Assembly: GCA_023213395.1 (NCBI GenBank)
Contig: CM041465.1
Location: 89,163,741-89,227,740 of the forward strand
Direction of reading: 5' to 3'
Length of the DNA stretch: 64,000 nucleotides
From: Cycas panzhihuaensis
Lineage: Eukaryota; Cycadophyta
Both the position numbers and the translations under genes were made by a program. Position 1 is the stretch's first letter, and each line of letters starts with the position of its first letter. The notes under the pieces were generated by a model, which did no database searches, had not been told where the DNA came from, and was given only the letters and a program-made list of their open reading frames with translations. Positions 35,630 through 52,690 of this stretch are shown one piece after another.

Positions 35630-37608
35630 AAAACTTCCTGGAGGTCTGAAGCTTTACTGTCAAAATACATAATGCACAAAATCTTTTGGGATGCTCTACC
35701 TATAGGGGATCATCTCTCTACCTGCTTGATCCCTTGTTGGGGGACCACATCTCTCCTAAGCTCCTCCAATGCCTCTACAAGGTCCCTATCTCACTCTCCT
35801 CATCCTGGGGTCTCTGTTGAGTAGTGGTTATCATGTGAGTCCTACTATGAGATGACCTGGTAGCCATCTGATTAACCATTTGGTCATATCAGTCCTGTAG
35901 GTGATCCTGCTCAACTAGGATATGATCTGTCTTAAGCGCCAAGTAGTCATGCACCTTCTCTGCACCATGGAGTCTCTCCTCTAATATAGTAACCTATACC
36001 TAACTCATGGCATCACCCCCTACTCCTTGTAGCTGAGCTTCCATCCCTCATATCTGACCCTGTAGCATATCCCTCTCTACCATCAGTTGATCCCTCTCTA
36101 CCTATAGGCCATCCTAAGCATACTACAACTGGCTTACTCTCGCTTGGAGCTCATAAGACTCTGCCATCTATATGTCCTAAGCTCGAATTAAAGGGTTGAT
36201 TGTTGTCATGTGTGGCCCTGTTGATCGAGGCTCCTCACCCTCTAAGATGGGAGGTTATCCAACCTCATACACCTATGGGAATAACTCATGGACTACTGCC
36301 TCTACCAGTCTCACCATCTCTTCACCACCTACCAAGCCATGTATACCATGTGCCAATCCAAAATATACATCATTAAATCCAAGCATACTGATAGTAAATG
36401 ATCAAATAAAAGCTAAAGCCAGAATCAAGGGAGAGTCTCACTTCCTAGGATGATCAACTCTTCCTCTCGTATGATCTCCTCCCTTGCTGTTGCTCCCTCC
36501 GTTGTCGCCTCAACCTCTTTGACCCCTGGCACTACCTCCTCACCTACCTTGTGGGATATTGAAGCCTCTCCTCCCTCTACTCCCTCACACCCTAAAGTCT
36601 CCCTCTCTACAACTATCATTGTCTCCGCTGCCACCACCATAACCACAACTACTACTAGAAACCCACCAGTAGCTCCCTCGCTTGCCTCTCCTCCTATTGG
36701 TCCTGTCTTTGCTGTAACATCTCCATCATCACTATCCTCATCTCCACCATTGTCTAGCTTATCTCCAAACTCTCCTTCCTCCTCATCAGTCTCCTTGTGG
36801 ATCGCTCAATATGGGTCCACTATGTAGTCAATAAGTATGAGGAGGTCCAGTGATATGGCTATCACAAAGCACCTCATGTGCACCTGGTCCTCGGTGCCTC
36901 TGAATCACGTCTGCCACTGATGGACTGTAGAAGCTCTAGTCGATATAGGTTGGGGCCCTCTTAATGAAGCCACTCCTATGAAGTGGTCGAAGAACTAGCA
37001 CTAGAGTAGCATGCAATATGAGAAACCTCCCCTCCCAACTACTCTAATCTAGTCTAGCTGTGCCACGATGTTAGTTGCTATCAATGCAACCCAGTTGAAT
37101 CTCTCCTAGCCTCACATTATTGAATGATGGTCATCTAACTGCTAGGTATATCTCTATAATTCTATTTCTAGGATATCTGGAATAGAATAATTAGGGTGAT
37201 AAGTTTTCTCACCCTAAGAACTCTATATAGGACCGGTACTTACACTGATACTCCTCTATGATCCCTAAACCGATACTCCTCTATGATCCTATCTAGTCCT
37301 ATGAGTAAAGAATCTACTCATCTCCCGATGAGTAGCACTTGTGCTAGGTAGAGTACCTAAAGAAGTTAGTGTACCCTCAATTGGCACCCCCATGATCCTT
37401 CTAATATCTCCTAGTGTGATGGCGATGTCCCCCACTTGTAAGAGATGAAATGCATATCTCCTTTTGTTCCAACGAGACATGATATCCACCTGTAGTCTCT
37501 AATTGGATACACACTACAATGTCCTAATCACCTTTAATAACCTGCAGTGCCATAAAGTGATCCTCTCCTCTTGAGTCATCATCTCTATAAAGCTCATCAT
37601 CATCATAC
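35630..37608 (-). pseudogene. antisense plant-mobile-domain-like gene, copy C
   Basis: Same architecture as in family 1 and copy D, on the strand opposite to the element. PMD core: RRYAFHLLQVGDIAITLGDI and RIMGVPIEG (37489-37289). An Ala/Glu-rich acidic part follows (36827-36425). A 113-nt intron has its GTGAGAC donor at 36441-36435 and its AG at 36330-36329. A Glu/Gln/Leu-rich, coiled-coil-like exon reaches about 35630. Stops throughout. Part of the leader present in copy A (1348-1812) is deleted next to its start, at 37672/37673. Confidence 0.65.
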
Positions 37609-38215
37609 CTATGTTTTTATGGTTATCTACTATAAGAATATCATACAAGACAAACCTCCAACTAGTTAGCTACCACTCACTAGGTCTAGCTTGATCACTA
37701 CCATCTCGTCATCCTGATCTTAACAGCTATCTCCTTATCTAGATCCAATAGTTAAATCTCTTGGTGTGCACCTATGAAGGGTAGGGAAGCCTCGCTGCTA
37801 AATCAGAAGGGCTCTAGATTGTAAGAGGGGCCTGTGAAAATGAAATCAAAATTTTCCCCCCTTGCCCCTTTTATTCGTGGGGCCTCATGAGGCCCCACCT
37901 CCTTTTTCCTCAAGAGGAAAGCCCTTGGGATCCATTTCTCATTTGCATCCTTTCGTCCTTCAAGGACTGAACATTGTTATGCCCTTAGGGCTCCCTTTTT
38001 CCCTTTTCTGTGTATTTATGATGAGCCCCTTTAGCTTCCTAGAGGCTCATTTATCTCAATTTTTATACCTCTCTAAAACCTACTCATGTTTATACTCTTT
38101 TGACTTGTTTTAGCATCCTGGATCCATTTTCACCATCTGTTTGAGTCCCTAAGGCTCTTGGGGAGAGCTCCTCCCCCCTTCTAGGCCCTTGTTGGCCCTA
38201 TCATACCTCAAGGAG

Positions 38216-38293
38216 TGTTGAAAGAGCGTGTTTTACTAGCCCATTCTCACCTAACGCTAAAAAAACATGTTTTACTAGACTGTTCTCATCCCT
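38216..38293 (+). repeat. two-copy tandem repeat, copy C
   Basis: Equivalent of 2351-2428. The second unit has accumulated A-rich changes. Confidence 0.55.
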
Positions 38294-38459
38294 TTCGTTG
38301 GGTAGGCCCTCTACAAGCTTAGCAGCCTATCCCTAGGGCTCTCCTATCCTTTTATGCCTAATACTTCCAGCCACTTTGAGCTATCATAGCCATGTTGCCA
38401 CCTCAACAGGGCTATTAGTTGTTCCATTCATAAACCTAGCTAAACTCCTTCTCTTTGCT

Positions 38460-38891
38460 ATGGCTTTACTCATTTTTACCGATAGTGGTAGTCGTGGTAA
38501 CCCTAGACCCTCTACAATTGCATGGATCCTCTGCGATCCCTCCATAAATAATTACATATGTTCTAGAGTTTATTTGACTGAGGTTATGAATAATGAGGTT
38601 AAATACACAACCATTATCATAGCCCTCATCGATGCACTCCACTTTCACCATGACCTTATTATGCTTCATTATGACTCTTAGATCGTCATGTCACATCTAA
38701 CCCAAGTTTACCAGGTTCATTGCCTATGATTGAGGTCTATTACCTTGACTGCCAAGTCATTATTGTCCTTGTTTCCCTTTGTGGATGTTCAGTATATCCC
38801 TCGAGGCCAAAATGGCGAGGCAGATAATCTCATCCATCATATCTTAGAGCATCGCCTCCCTCCTCCAAGTGATCTGTTATTAAGCTCATAG
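38460..38891 (+). pseudogene. archaeal-type RNase H domain, copy C
   Basis: All four acidic active-site positions can be read: Asp in FTDSGSRGNPRPS, Glu in NNEVKY, Asp in HYDS and Asp in GEADNL near the end (YIPRGQNGEADNL). Despite this the frame has stops after HYDS and in the middle (TGA at about 38728), the same stops as in copy A. Of the three copies in the window this one keeps the catalytic set best. The stretch 37640-38459 before it is leader without genes; 38892-39358 after it is non-coding up to the polypurine tract. Confidence 0.82.
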
Positions 38892-39358
38892 GGTTATCGT
38901 CCACCCTTGAGGAACTTGCATTATTGGCCAGTCTCCCTGGCACCTCTGAAATAGGCCACTAATGAGGTTAAACTATGGTGACCATAGGTTTATTTCTTTA
39001 CTCTGTCATCATACCATTCGTGGCATAAACCTTTGTTTATTTGCACCTCATATTTATAGATTTCTAGCTTGCATTCTCATGTCCTTTAATTATGCTCATA
39101 TTCTGCATACCATTTTCATTATATGAAGGTGATAGGGGAAATTCTCCCCATCCCCTCTTTCTTTCATACTATAGTCTCGAGCGACGTATGGGCAACCCCC
39201 ATGCTACTTCATCTCTGCTTATATCCATGTGATCTGTCATGGCATTCGCCACTCCCTTTAGACGATGACATACTTGTATAAGTAGATGCTACTAACCCTT
39301 TTTATGTTGACAACATTCACCATCATTAAACACTTCTGAGCGATGAGGTTCTACTCCT

Positions 39359-39368
39359 AAGGGGGCAG
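39359..39368 (+). other. polypurine tract of copy C
   Basis: AAGGGGGCAG directly before the LTR start TGTTTCCCAGCC, identical to copy A. Confidence 0.7.
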
Positions 39369-42300
39369 TGTTTCCCAGCCACTAGGAATAGGCAGGAGCA
39401 ACATCTCTCAGTTAAGCAGAGGTATACATCTCTACCTCTTACTTTATTCACTTTGATAGCATAATAAGATGTGTTTATGATTCTAGTGATATGATATAGT
39501 TATATAGACTGTATTGATACCTAGGTTGCTTGCCTAGCTCTTGCTTGTGACTGTGTTCCAGTCTATGGTGATCCATGACCATGGTCCTATGGCACCATAT
39601 AACCTAGAGTTTATAGATACTCATGGGCCTCTGCAGCCTACCTTGACTCACTCCTAGCCCGTTGTATGGCCCTTAGGGTGGGTTCTAACTCACTTACTCA
39701 TCAACATTCCTTTTACATCATTATTGGTACTTAGCCTTCACCTCTTCTTACATATTAAGGAAGCTCCACTATCACCTAGAGCCCCTAAAAAGCCTCACTA
39801 GTCTATCAAACTCTGCTTTTGCACACTAGGACTAATCTTTTTGGGATTCCCTAGGTCCTTTTTTTTTTTCTTTTCACCGCATTAATCTTTGCAGTATCAT
39901 ATTAATAATCGTTGTGCCATGAAGTTTGGCATGGGATGACTGTTCATTAATTGCTATGACTAGATAATGACCATATTTACATTTATTGTGAATCTAACAT
40001 GTGGCAAAGGGTCTTTTCCTACCTAACTCAAACCCTAACACCTCTGAAAACCTAATTAGAATATAAAAATAAAATTTTGAACACATTCTTACTCTCTCAC
40101 ACTTAGAAAAATGCTCTCTTCTCCTCTTTTCTTTTTCTTTCTCCTACTCAGCTTTAATAGGGAAGAAACCCTAATTTGTAGGTCTAAAAGAGGGATTCAC
40201 TAGTGAGATACCTCTCTTCTAGGACTCATCAAGGCAACAACAATCAATTTCCTGAGATTCAAGGTCTTCTTCCTCTCTAAACAAGGCCTTCTCCACTAAG
40301 GAAGTAGGGTTTTGGCTTCCCTTCTCCTTATTCGTGAGGTAACATCTAGTTTATATGATTTTTATGTTTGAAATCATGTTCTTTTCTATTGTTCTTTCTT
40401 AAGCAGGATTATTTCATTGGTTGTATTTCTCAGTGCATGCTTTAACACCTATTTTTCTCCATTCTTGATAAGAAAGGGGAGGTAAAACCTCTCTTTTTCC
40501 CCTATGTTGGCATCATCTAATCCTTGGGTTCCTACTAGCTATTAGTTGGATGGGTTTAGGATATTCTTAAGAAGGAAAAGGGGAGCAAATGACTGGAGTT
40601 CTAACTGCTAATACCATATGCTCAAGGGAAACCCCTTACTTATAAAGATCTATCCACACTATACCTGCTCCATAAGCTACGGCATCTCATAGGATACGAT
40701 CCTTTTCATGTTTGTAGTATTCACAACACTTGCAATATTCTCATTAGTTGGTGCATACCTTGCTTTCCAATATCCCTCATAGTTCTACACTTTCTTTTAA
40801 AACATTTATGACTTTTGTATGTTCTGTATCTTTTGCAACATTTACAACTTTTGCGACATTTATAACTTTTAAAGCATTTACATCTTTTGCAACATTTACA
40901 ATTTTTCACAAACCCTTAATGTTATTCTACCTAAATCTTTTTATTTCTACCTAACTCATCTATGAGATACTTGTACATCTAGAAGGTGTCTCACATATAA
41001 GAGCTACCAATCCCAAGGCTATCTTACCCCTTTTCTCTCTGTCTTTTCTTGGTTATACAAAGGTACTAGCTTATGAAAGGAAAAATAGTATACTAGCCAT
41101 CATTATCCTTTCCTTTTATTACTAAGAGTAAATCTCCATTATCACACATGTGGAACACATACATATATATTTATATGCAAACATATGTTGTCTACTTGTA
41201 TAGATTTGTAGGTATTTCCCATAGCATAAGGATGGTTGATCTCTTTATGTGAGCAACCTGTAAGATAACAAAAAGTATTGTTCTCTTTTCCTTTGGCTTA
41301 TTTCTTAAGGTTACACCATTTTGTTTTGTTTGCACTTTTCATTTCACTTTTAAATATTTTTGGGGATGGTAAGTTAGCCCTACCTGGAGGACAAGGGGAA
41401 GGTAAGGAAGCCCCGTTCCTCCATCTTCGACAACTCTCCTGGTAACTATGATAGCGAAAGAAACTTGTGAAAGTATAGAGCAAGGAGAGACAACGAAGAG
41501 GTAAGTGATCATGACATCAACCATTGCATCTGGGTGCACATTTTCTACACACCTACTCTCTCTTCCTCTTACACTCCCATCTTTATCTCCTTAGCTTACT
41601 CTCAAAAGTAAAAAGAAAAGAAAGGAAAAGATTAAAAGTTTTCTTTGTTTTCCTTAGAAGAGTTTTTTTTTCTTTCATTGCATTGTCTAAGGGGAGAAAC
41701 AAGGTTGCACGGTTATATTACATGTATGTAGGAGACACTCATTACTCTTTGCCTCCCTTAGTCAAAACAACCCTCCTCTTATCAAAGGGGAGGTAACCTA
41801 TGCAAGGAACCCCCTTGTATTCCATCCTTTCCTCCTCCCTCCTCATTACTCTGAGTTTGACATTTGCATTCATTTAAAAGGGTAAAAGAAGGTGGGGATA
41901 TAGATAGGGAAAAGTTACATGATTACTTTGCATACTCGTTACTCCAATTGGTTGTCTATTTTGTTCCGTTTGACTATATTTGCATTGGGCTATGTTTGAG
42001 GTAATATGCTTCTTTTCTAGACCATATGATTGTCATACTCAGAAACCCCTTTTACCCTTCTTGGTAATCTAAGAAGATTGCATACTCTCCTAACTTCAAT
42101 ATCCTCGTAGTTATTTCCACCTCTTCTTTGATTCCCTCCTGGATAGTGGGTAGGCTTCCCTAGATTACCTCCAGCCTTATTCACCACCCTCTCCTCTTAC
42201 ACTTGTCCTCCTTTTCTGAAAGGAAGTTAGGTGCCTCTTCTTTCCCCACATGGATAGGAGAGCTCCTCTTAGTCTACTCGGTAATCTGAGGATGCCCCTT

Positions 42301-42500
42301 ACCCAATCCAAATCTAAGAAGGTACTCATATAAAGGGCCAGTCATAAGTGCTATTTGCGAGTCTCTGAACCTATGTTTTGATGTGTGAACACCCTTTAAG
42401 GATGACCTATCCTCCCTTCTGAGATTTCTAAGCCCTTATTATAGTTATAGTATTGGCTTAGGAGCTTTCATCCATAGTGACCCCTAGAGGCGCGCTTCTA
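39369..42500 (+). repeat. 3' LTR of copy C, 3.13 kb
   Basis: Full-length partner of the copy A LTR, with the minisatellite at about 40715-40905. It ends in CTTCTA where copy A has CTTCCA. The sequence H follows at once. Confidence 0.8.
40715..40905 (+). repeat. LTR minisatellite, copy C
   Basis: Same 15-18 bp imperfect units as at 4850-5040. Confidence 0.6.
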
Positions 42501-43233
42501 GTATGTGTACATATTTATAGATTAAATCATCTCATGAATAGCCTATAATATCTCTTGAGCCTTTTCATCATCTAATAAGATATATATATATATATATAGA
42601 TATATATATATATATATGAACAATCATGTTGTCACATCTATCAATGTTTTTGTTAGTAGAATTTTATATAGGTCTATAATATTACATTAAATAATAGATA
42701 AATGAAGATATCACATATTCTAATATTCCCTATTAATATTTAATAACTTTAAATTTTCAAGTCTTCAACCTTATTTTTCATATCTTTATGCTTTCCTATA
42801 TACTAAAATTTGTAAATTTGTATTAATATGTATCAAGTTATATTACCTATAATCTGGAAACTTGTCAATATCATGCTTGTCTCATTCAAGTAATTAACCT
42901 ATAACCAAATATAGTCACTTGTTATCATCAGTGACTAATTATAAACATCCACTTATAAACTAATCATTAATCAACCAAATAACCAAACTCAATTTATGAC
43001 TTTCACTTGTCTTGTCTATATGAGGTTTTCTCTTTAACAACTTCATATAGTTACTAATAAAGTTATTATAAACATTAATATTATTGGCCTAGTTATCTCA
43101 ATAATCTTATGAATAAAAAATGATTATTGATGTCTATATAAAATAATAACCATCTATGAAAATCAATGGGTCATTAACTATTGTAATCACTAGTTCTATG
43201 GGACTTTAATGGGTAAACTTGAGTGAAGTATTT
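42501..43233 (+). repeat. third copy of flanking sequence H
   Basis: Matches 6633-7453 directly and 8578-9329 inverted. It extends, like the inverted copy, about 38 bases beyond the end of the left-arm copy. Its (TA)n tract (about 42583-42617) is short. It ends where copy D begins. No gene is seen. Confidence 0.85.
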
Positions 43234-43234
43234 G

Positions 43235-45150
43235 TGATGATGATGAGCTTTATAGAGATGATGACTTAGGAGGAGAGGATCACTTTATGGCACTGCAGGT
43301 TATTAAAGGTGATTAGGATGTTAGAGCATGTATCCAATTAAAGACTACTGGTGGATATCATATCCCGTTGGAACAAAAGGAGATATGCATTTCATCTCTT
43401 GCAAGTGGGGGACATTACCATCACACTAGGAGATATTATAAGGATCATGGGGGTGCCAATTGAGGGTACACTAGCTTCTTTGGGTACTCTACCTAGCACA
43501 AGTGCTACTCATCGGGAGATGAGTAGATTCTTTACTCGTAGGAGTAGATAGGATCATAGAGGAGTATCGGTTCAGGGATCATAGAGGAGTATCCGTGTAA
43601 GCACTGGTCTTATATAGAGTTCTTAGGGTGAGAAAACTCATCACCCTAATTATTCTATTCCAGATATCCTAGAAATAGAATTATAGAGATATACCTAGCA
43701 GTTAGATGACCACCATTCAATAATGCGAGGCTAGGGAGAGATTCAATTGGGTTGCAGTGATAGCAACTAACATCGTGGCACAGCTAGACTAGATTAGAGC
43801 AGTTGGGAGGGGAGGTTTCTCATATTGTATGCTGCTCCATTGCTAGTTCTTCGACCACTTCAGAGGAGAGGCTTCATTAAGAGGGCCCCAACCTATATCG
43901 ACTAGGGCTTCTATAGTCCATAAGTGGCAGACGTGATTTAGAGGCACTAAGGACCAGGTGCATGTGAGGTGCTTTGTGATAGCCATATCACTAGACCTCC
44001 TCATACTTATTGACTATATAGTGGACCCATACTTGGGAGATAAGCTAGACGATGGTGGAGATAAGGATGGTGATGATGGAGATGTTGCAGCAAAGATAGG
44101 GCCAATAGAAGAAGAGGCAGGCGAGGGAGCTGCTGGTGGGTTTCCAGTAGTAGTTATGGCTATGGTGGTGGCAGTGGAGGCAATGATAGTTGTAGAGAGG
44201 GAGACTTTAGGGGGTAAGAGAGTAGAGGGAGGAGAGGCTTCAATAGCCCACAAGGTAGGTAAGGAGGTAATGCCAGGGGTCAAAGAGGTAGAGGCGACAA
44301 CGAAGGGAGCAACAACGAGGGAGGAGATCATACGAGAGGAGGATTCGATCATCCTAGGAAGTGAGACTCTCCCTTGATTCTAGCTTTAGCTTTTGTTTGA
44401 TCATTTACTATTAGTATGCTTGGATTTAATGATGTATATTTTAGATTGACATATGGTATACATGGCTTAGTAGGTGGTGAAGAGATGGTGAGACTGGTAG
44501 AGGCAGTAGTCCATGAGTTATTCCCACAGGTGTATGAGGTTGGATAACCTCCCATCTTAGAGGGTGAGGAGCCTCGATCCACAGGGCCACACATGACAAT
44601 AATTGATCCTTTAATTCGAGCTTAAGGCATATAGATGGCAGAGTCTTAGGAGCTCCAAGCGAGAGTAAGCCAGTTGTAGTATGCTTAAGATGGCCTATAG
44701 GTAGAGAGGGATCAGTTGGTGGTAGAGAGGGATATGCTGCAGGGTTAGATACAAGGGCTAGAAGCTCAACCACGAGGAGTAGGGGGTAATGCCATGAGTT
44801 AGGTATAGGTTGCTATATTAGAGGAGAGACTCCATGGTGCAGAGAGGGTGCATGACTACTTGGTGATTAAGATAGATCATATCCTAGTTGAGCAAGATCA
44901 CCTACAAGACTGATATGACCAAATGGTTGATTAGATGGCTACGAGGTCATCTCGTAGTAGGACTCACATGATAACCACTACTCAACAGAGACCCCAGGAT
45001 GAGGAGAGTGAGATAGGGACCTTGTAGAGGCATTGGAGGAGCTTAGGAGAGATGTGGTCCCCCAACAAGGGATCAAGCAGGTAGAGAGATGATCCCCGGT
45101 GGATAGAGCATCCCAAGAGATTTTGTGCATTATGTATTTTGACGGTAAAG
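43235..45150 (+). pseudogene. antisense plant-mobile-domain-like gene, copy D
   Basis: Best-readable family 2 version. The start region SFIEMMT parallels SYMEIAS of family 1. The PMD core RRYAFHLLQVGDITITLGDI, RIMGVPIEG lies at 43351-43551. After a break, FFDHFRGEASLRG and VHKWQT match WFFDHFAAV and VHRWQT of family 1. The stretch 43958-44377 keeps QVHVR, an acidic part with DDGGDKDGDDGD and a Glu-rich end. The GTGAGAC donor is at 44361 and the AG acceptor at 44473 (113 nt). The following exon (44474-45060) starts EEMVRLVEAVVHELFPQVYE, close to EVQRLVEAMVREMFPQVYAE of family 1, and is coiled-coil-like. Stops make it a pseudogene. Confidence 0.68.
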
Positions 45151-45256
45151 CTTCGGACCTCTAGGAAGTTTTCATCTCATATGGGTATATGATTGTACTC
45201 CTTCTTGTAAGGATTCCAACTTCCTAAGGCATATTTCCTAGGTGATGTACCATATG

Positions 45257-48411
<3,155 letters not shown>

Positions 48412-48773
48412 GGGATGGTTATGTATGAGACTAGGGGAGAGTACCATGTATGTTCCTCAAATGGAACATGATGGGTATGCGAAGGAAGCAATAGAAAAGG
48501 GTACGGATCCTCAAACAAAAGGGCCTAGGTTGTGAAGCGACTCCTCACTTGGAAGGGAATGGGTTTACTTACCCAACTAGGAAAAGAGAAGATCTCCCCC
48601 AGGAAGGATTCAAAGAGATTCAATATAAATAATGAGATCTAGAGGATGGAAAGCCACTGTAAACAATCATTGCACCTTTGATTAGTAGGAATAATGGTAT
48701 GCTTAAAGTGGTAGTTTAGGCTTATTTCAGAGCGAAAGAGGGGTGTGACTATTCTTCTTAGAAGTTAAAAGGG

Positions 48774-50010
48774 TCACATATAAAACTTCTTTAGGAATTT
48801 ATCGTTTACAACTTTCTTAAATTCAAGACCCTCTAATGTCTCTATCCTATATGCATCATTATCAAGGCTCTCAAGAATAATAAAAGGACCAACCAATTTA
48901 GGCCCAAACTTGGATAGGTGATCGTGGACATACTTGAGCTTGAGGATGTGGTCCCCAGGGTTTAGAGGACGAGGGCAAAGATGTTTGTCATATGTCCTTC
49001 ATACCCTAGACTTAGAGATGAGGTTTTCTTGGTAAGCCATCAAGCATTTCTCATCTAAAGCTTCGAGATCAAGGAGGCAGGCCTGACAACATGATTCCTC
49101 ATCAACAAGACCTCAAAGGGAAACCTACAAGGAAGGAATCTCAAATTCCAAGGGGAGGACTTATTTGGTCCCATATATGAGGGAGAATGGGGTCATCCCT
49201 ATCATAGTGTGCACAAAAGTATGATAAGCCAATAAATCGGAAGGGAGTTAAAGGTGCCAATCCCTTTAGGATTGGGCAACTATTTTCTTTAGGATGTTGA
49301 TAAGGGTTTTGTTGAAAGATTTAATTTGGCCATTGGCCTGGGGATAATAAGGAGAGGAGGTTTTGTGAGATATCTTAAGCTTCTCATAAAGTTTATCTAC
49401 CTCCTTTTTTTCAAAAAGGTGTTCCATTATCTATGATTAGGTTGTCTAGGACTTTGAATCGATAGATAATGTATTGATAAATAAAGGTGGTAATAGTCTT
49501 GCTAGTAGTAGATGATAGAGGGACAACTTCAGCCTATTTGGTAAAGTATTATGTCTTGGTTAAGATAAAATTATGTTGCAATGACTAGGGTGGAGTTATG
49601 GCTCCAATAAGGTCTAATTCCCATTGGGAAAAGGCCATGGGGAAATGATAGGATGCAAGGCCTTAGAAGGTGAGTGGATGATATTGGCATGCTCTTGGCA
49701 CCTTTGGTAACGTAGTGCATAGGCATGGGTGTCCTTAAAGAGGGACAACTAATAGTAGCCCGTGCATAGGATTCTCTAGGCCATGGATTGGCCCCCAAAT
49801 TGGCCTCTACAAATCCCATTATGACATTCGCAGAGGATTTTATTCACTCTATCAGGGTTGACATAATAAAGGAGAACCCCATCAAAAGATCTCTTATATA
49901 ACATTTATTTAATAAGGAAATATTGTCTAGTTGTAGCCCTAACACATAACCTTACCTTGTTGTTGGGATTAAGGGGGTATAACTATTAGGTAAGATATTA
50001 CATGATATAC
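48774..50010 (-). pseudogene. integrase of copy D
   Basis: Mirror image of copy C. Readable parts include the region with WELDLIGAI-like sequence (about 49600), IDNGTPF (about 49425), the PQANGQ box with a changed residue near 49340, and the C-terminal KFGPKLVGPFIILE (about 48900). The end is TGA at 48776-48774. Many stops, most shared with copy C. Between 48412 and 48773 there is only the conserved 3' flank of pol, without a gene. Confidence 0.82.
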
Positions 50011-51570
50011 CCATACCATTTATTATTATTTAATGGATGGGGTGACAAGTCTTGGATGGTCAAGATAGGCTCGTCAGTCAAAGAATCATCAATTGGAAGG
50101 TTCAAAGGGTTAGGGACGGGGGCATCAACTAGTTGCTCGGTAACCACCATTCCTTTATTTGATTTCGTGTTAATGATTTTGAGGTTATATTCTTAAAGGA
50201 GGACAACCCATTTACCTATTCTTCCACTCAAGTTAGACCAAGTTAAAAGGTATCTCAATAGATTAGATTAGATGATTATGTAAGTGGTATTCCTGAGAAG
50301 GTAATGTTTGAACTTCTTGGTCATGTGGACTAAGGCTAGGCATTCCTTTTTGATAAGAGGATAGTTAAGCTTAGCTGTAACTAATTTGTAACTGATAAAA
50401 TATATGGCATGCTCAATTCCCAAGTCACCTTCTTGGGCTAGCATGGCTCTCAAGGACTCATCAGTAGCCAAGGTATAAAGGATGAATGGGCGATCAAAGA
50501 GAGTGGGCACCAGGATTAGGGTAGAGGCCAAGGCTTTTTTGAGCTCTTGGAATGCTTCCAGGGCTTTGACAAACCATACAAATGGGCCCTCCTTCTTTAG
50601 TAAGTTAGTTAGAGGCTTGGTATTTATGGTAAAGTCTGTTAGGAAATGCCTAAGGAAACATAGTCTACCTAGAAATGACTTAATTTGGCATTGTGTTTTT
50701 GGTGGGGGCATGTCAAGGATGGCTTTAACCTTATCAAGATCAATCTGAATCCCTTGCTTGGAGACAAGGAAACCTAAAAGCTTGATGAAAGTCACGATGA
50801 ACATGCATTTAAGTAGGTTTAAACTAACATGGTATTTGTAACATTATATGAAGATAACATATAAATCCTTAGGGTTATGGGTTCTCTTGCAGGAGAGGCC
50901 CATCGTGTCATCTATGAAAATCTCAAGAGTTTTGTTTATGAGGTTATAGCCCAAAGGGCATTGTCTTATAGGAAAACATGCCCCATGGAGTGGTGAAGGT
51001 CATTTTGTGGTAGTCTTTAGGGGATATTTATATTTGGTTATACCCAGAGAAGCTATCTATTAGACATGACTTAAAACTGGCCGTTCGATCGATGATTTGA
51101 TTGATGAATAAGTGAGGAAAGTTGTCTTTAGGGCATGCATTATTTATATCTTAAAAGTTAACACAAATCTAGATCATTTCATTCTTTTTGGCAATGGGAA
51201 TGACATTGGAAACCCACTTGGGTTAATCAATGGAGGTAATTAGTCCTACATCTAAGAGCTTTTCCACTTCCATTTTTAGTGCAACAGATAGTTTAGGATA
51301 GAGAGGGCATTATTTTTGTCACACAGGGCGAGCACCTGAGATAGTTATGAGATTATAGGTAATAATGGAGGGATCTATTCCCTTCATGTTTGAATAGTCC
51401 CATGCAAAGATGTCGTAAAACTCCTAGAAAAGGAGAGTGTATTCCTCCATTTCCTTAGGTGAACATTCCACTTCCACCTTTATGACCTTGCCAGGGGCGA
51501 GGATGATGTCCTTGGTTTCCCCCATGTACATGGTATTCCTCTCTTCAAAATGGAGAGGGGCTTGGTTAAT
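50010..51570 (-). pseudogene. reverse transcriptase and RNase H of copy D
   Basis: The open stretch 50804-50268 carries the RT end (SKQGIQIDLDKVKAILDM, SFLGRLCFLRHFLTDF) and gypsy RNase H (SLRAMLAQEGD, IYFISYKLV). The active-site box reads FIDDTMG (about 50910). A deletion of about 45 bp against copy C removes the part after MPFGL (near 50955). DYSNMKGIDPSI lies near 51400. Stops are numerous. Confidence 0.85.
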
Positions 51571-52339
51571 AGTGGGAGGTAAATAAATGCTAGACTAACC
51601 TAGGTTAGCTAAGGATGACCCTAAGGCTAAGCTCTTCTAGAAACTAAGCTTATGGTGACCCATAGGGAGATTAGACATGGAGCCTGCTAGATGCTCTAAT
51701 AGAGCTTCATCGTTCTAAAACCAATCTATCTCATGGATAGTCTTACAAAGAGGTGATGAGGAATGAGAGGAAGGAGGAGCAATGGGCCCATAATGATCAA
51801 CCCACCACTCCACGTAATCTAGAGAATCCTCGAAAGAGTCAGAAGACAACCTCCTATGTCATGGAACATGGGGCTCCCTACCCTCATCATCCAAGATGGA
51901 TGATAAGGTGTGGGGAATAGATGATAAAGGAGTGCAAGATTCCACAAATGTGATAGGTGTGACCATGCTTGATTCCATAGATATGATAAGAGTATTAGGC
52001 TCCTCTAAGGAGGTCCTAGGTTAGGACTTAGAACTAGATGGGTGATGAAGTAAGTACCCCCTACGGATGTTAAGGAGGTATATGGTGTGAGGAGGCTCCT
52101 CATCCTTATCGTTAGGCTCATGGTCACTCAAAATGGTGAGGTACCCATAATTCCCAACACCAATGGGGGTGAAGTAAATGAGGTTCGAGGAGGGAGGAGA
52201 TGGCCCTTCCTCTAATATAGAAGTATTAGGGGTATCAATTGTATAGGTGGAAGCATGGGTGGATGGGCTCTTGCTGCCCTTTGTTAGGTCATGATCCACC
52301 TGATGAGACTGACATAATGATTAAGCGGGAGGAGGCTCC

Positions 52340-52690
52340 TAGGAAATAACCTTCATCCATCCTTCATGGATGAACTTTAGTTACCTCCAATGGGAGAAAC
52401 ACATGGTTTCCATTTGGTCAAGCTATGCGCATTCCAACAAGAGGTTATAGTCCATGTCTACATCAAGGACTACTATGTCTGTGAGGATGGTTTTATCCTC
52501 AGGGGTGAGGGGGATAGAAACTGATCCCAAGGGTGTCTTTTCACTACTGTCATAGCCTTGGTAATGCTATAGAACCAACTAAAGAGCTAGTATGCCCAAA
52601 TCTTATATTATGCATAAGGGCATAGCGTTGACAGAAGAATCATTATCTACAATAGTTCTCCTAAGAGTGCATTATAAAGCATCAATATAG
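52340..52690 (-). pseudogene. aspartic protease of copy D
   Basis: TIVDNDSSVNAMP with the same Gly-to-Asp change as in copy C, followed by GSVSIPLTPEDKT and a DMDYNLLLE-like end. Broken by stops. The linkers on either side (51570-52340 and 52690-53380) hold no recognised domain; 52299-52021 is an acidic open stretch as in copy C. Confidence 0.75.

Larger units (their letters stand above)
28099..42500 (+). mobile_element. Tat-type Ty3/gypsy copy C (family 2)
   Basis: Lacks the 5' LTR, the PBS and the beginning of the leader, but keeps gag, protease, RT, RNase H, integrase, antisense PMD gene, second RNase H, polypurine tract and a full 3' LTR. It matches copy D in inverted orientation (28099-37608 against 55456-43235) and copy A directly from 36325 onwards. 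It is riddled with stops, many of them TAG or TGA in place of Gln, Arg or Trp codons of family 1. Stops are shared with copies A and D. Confidence 0.88.
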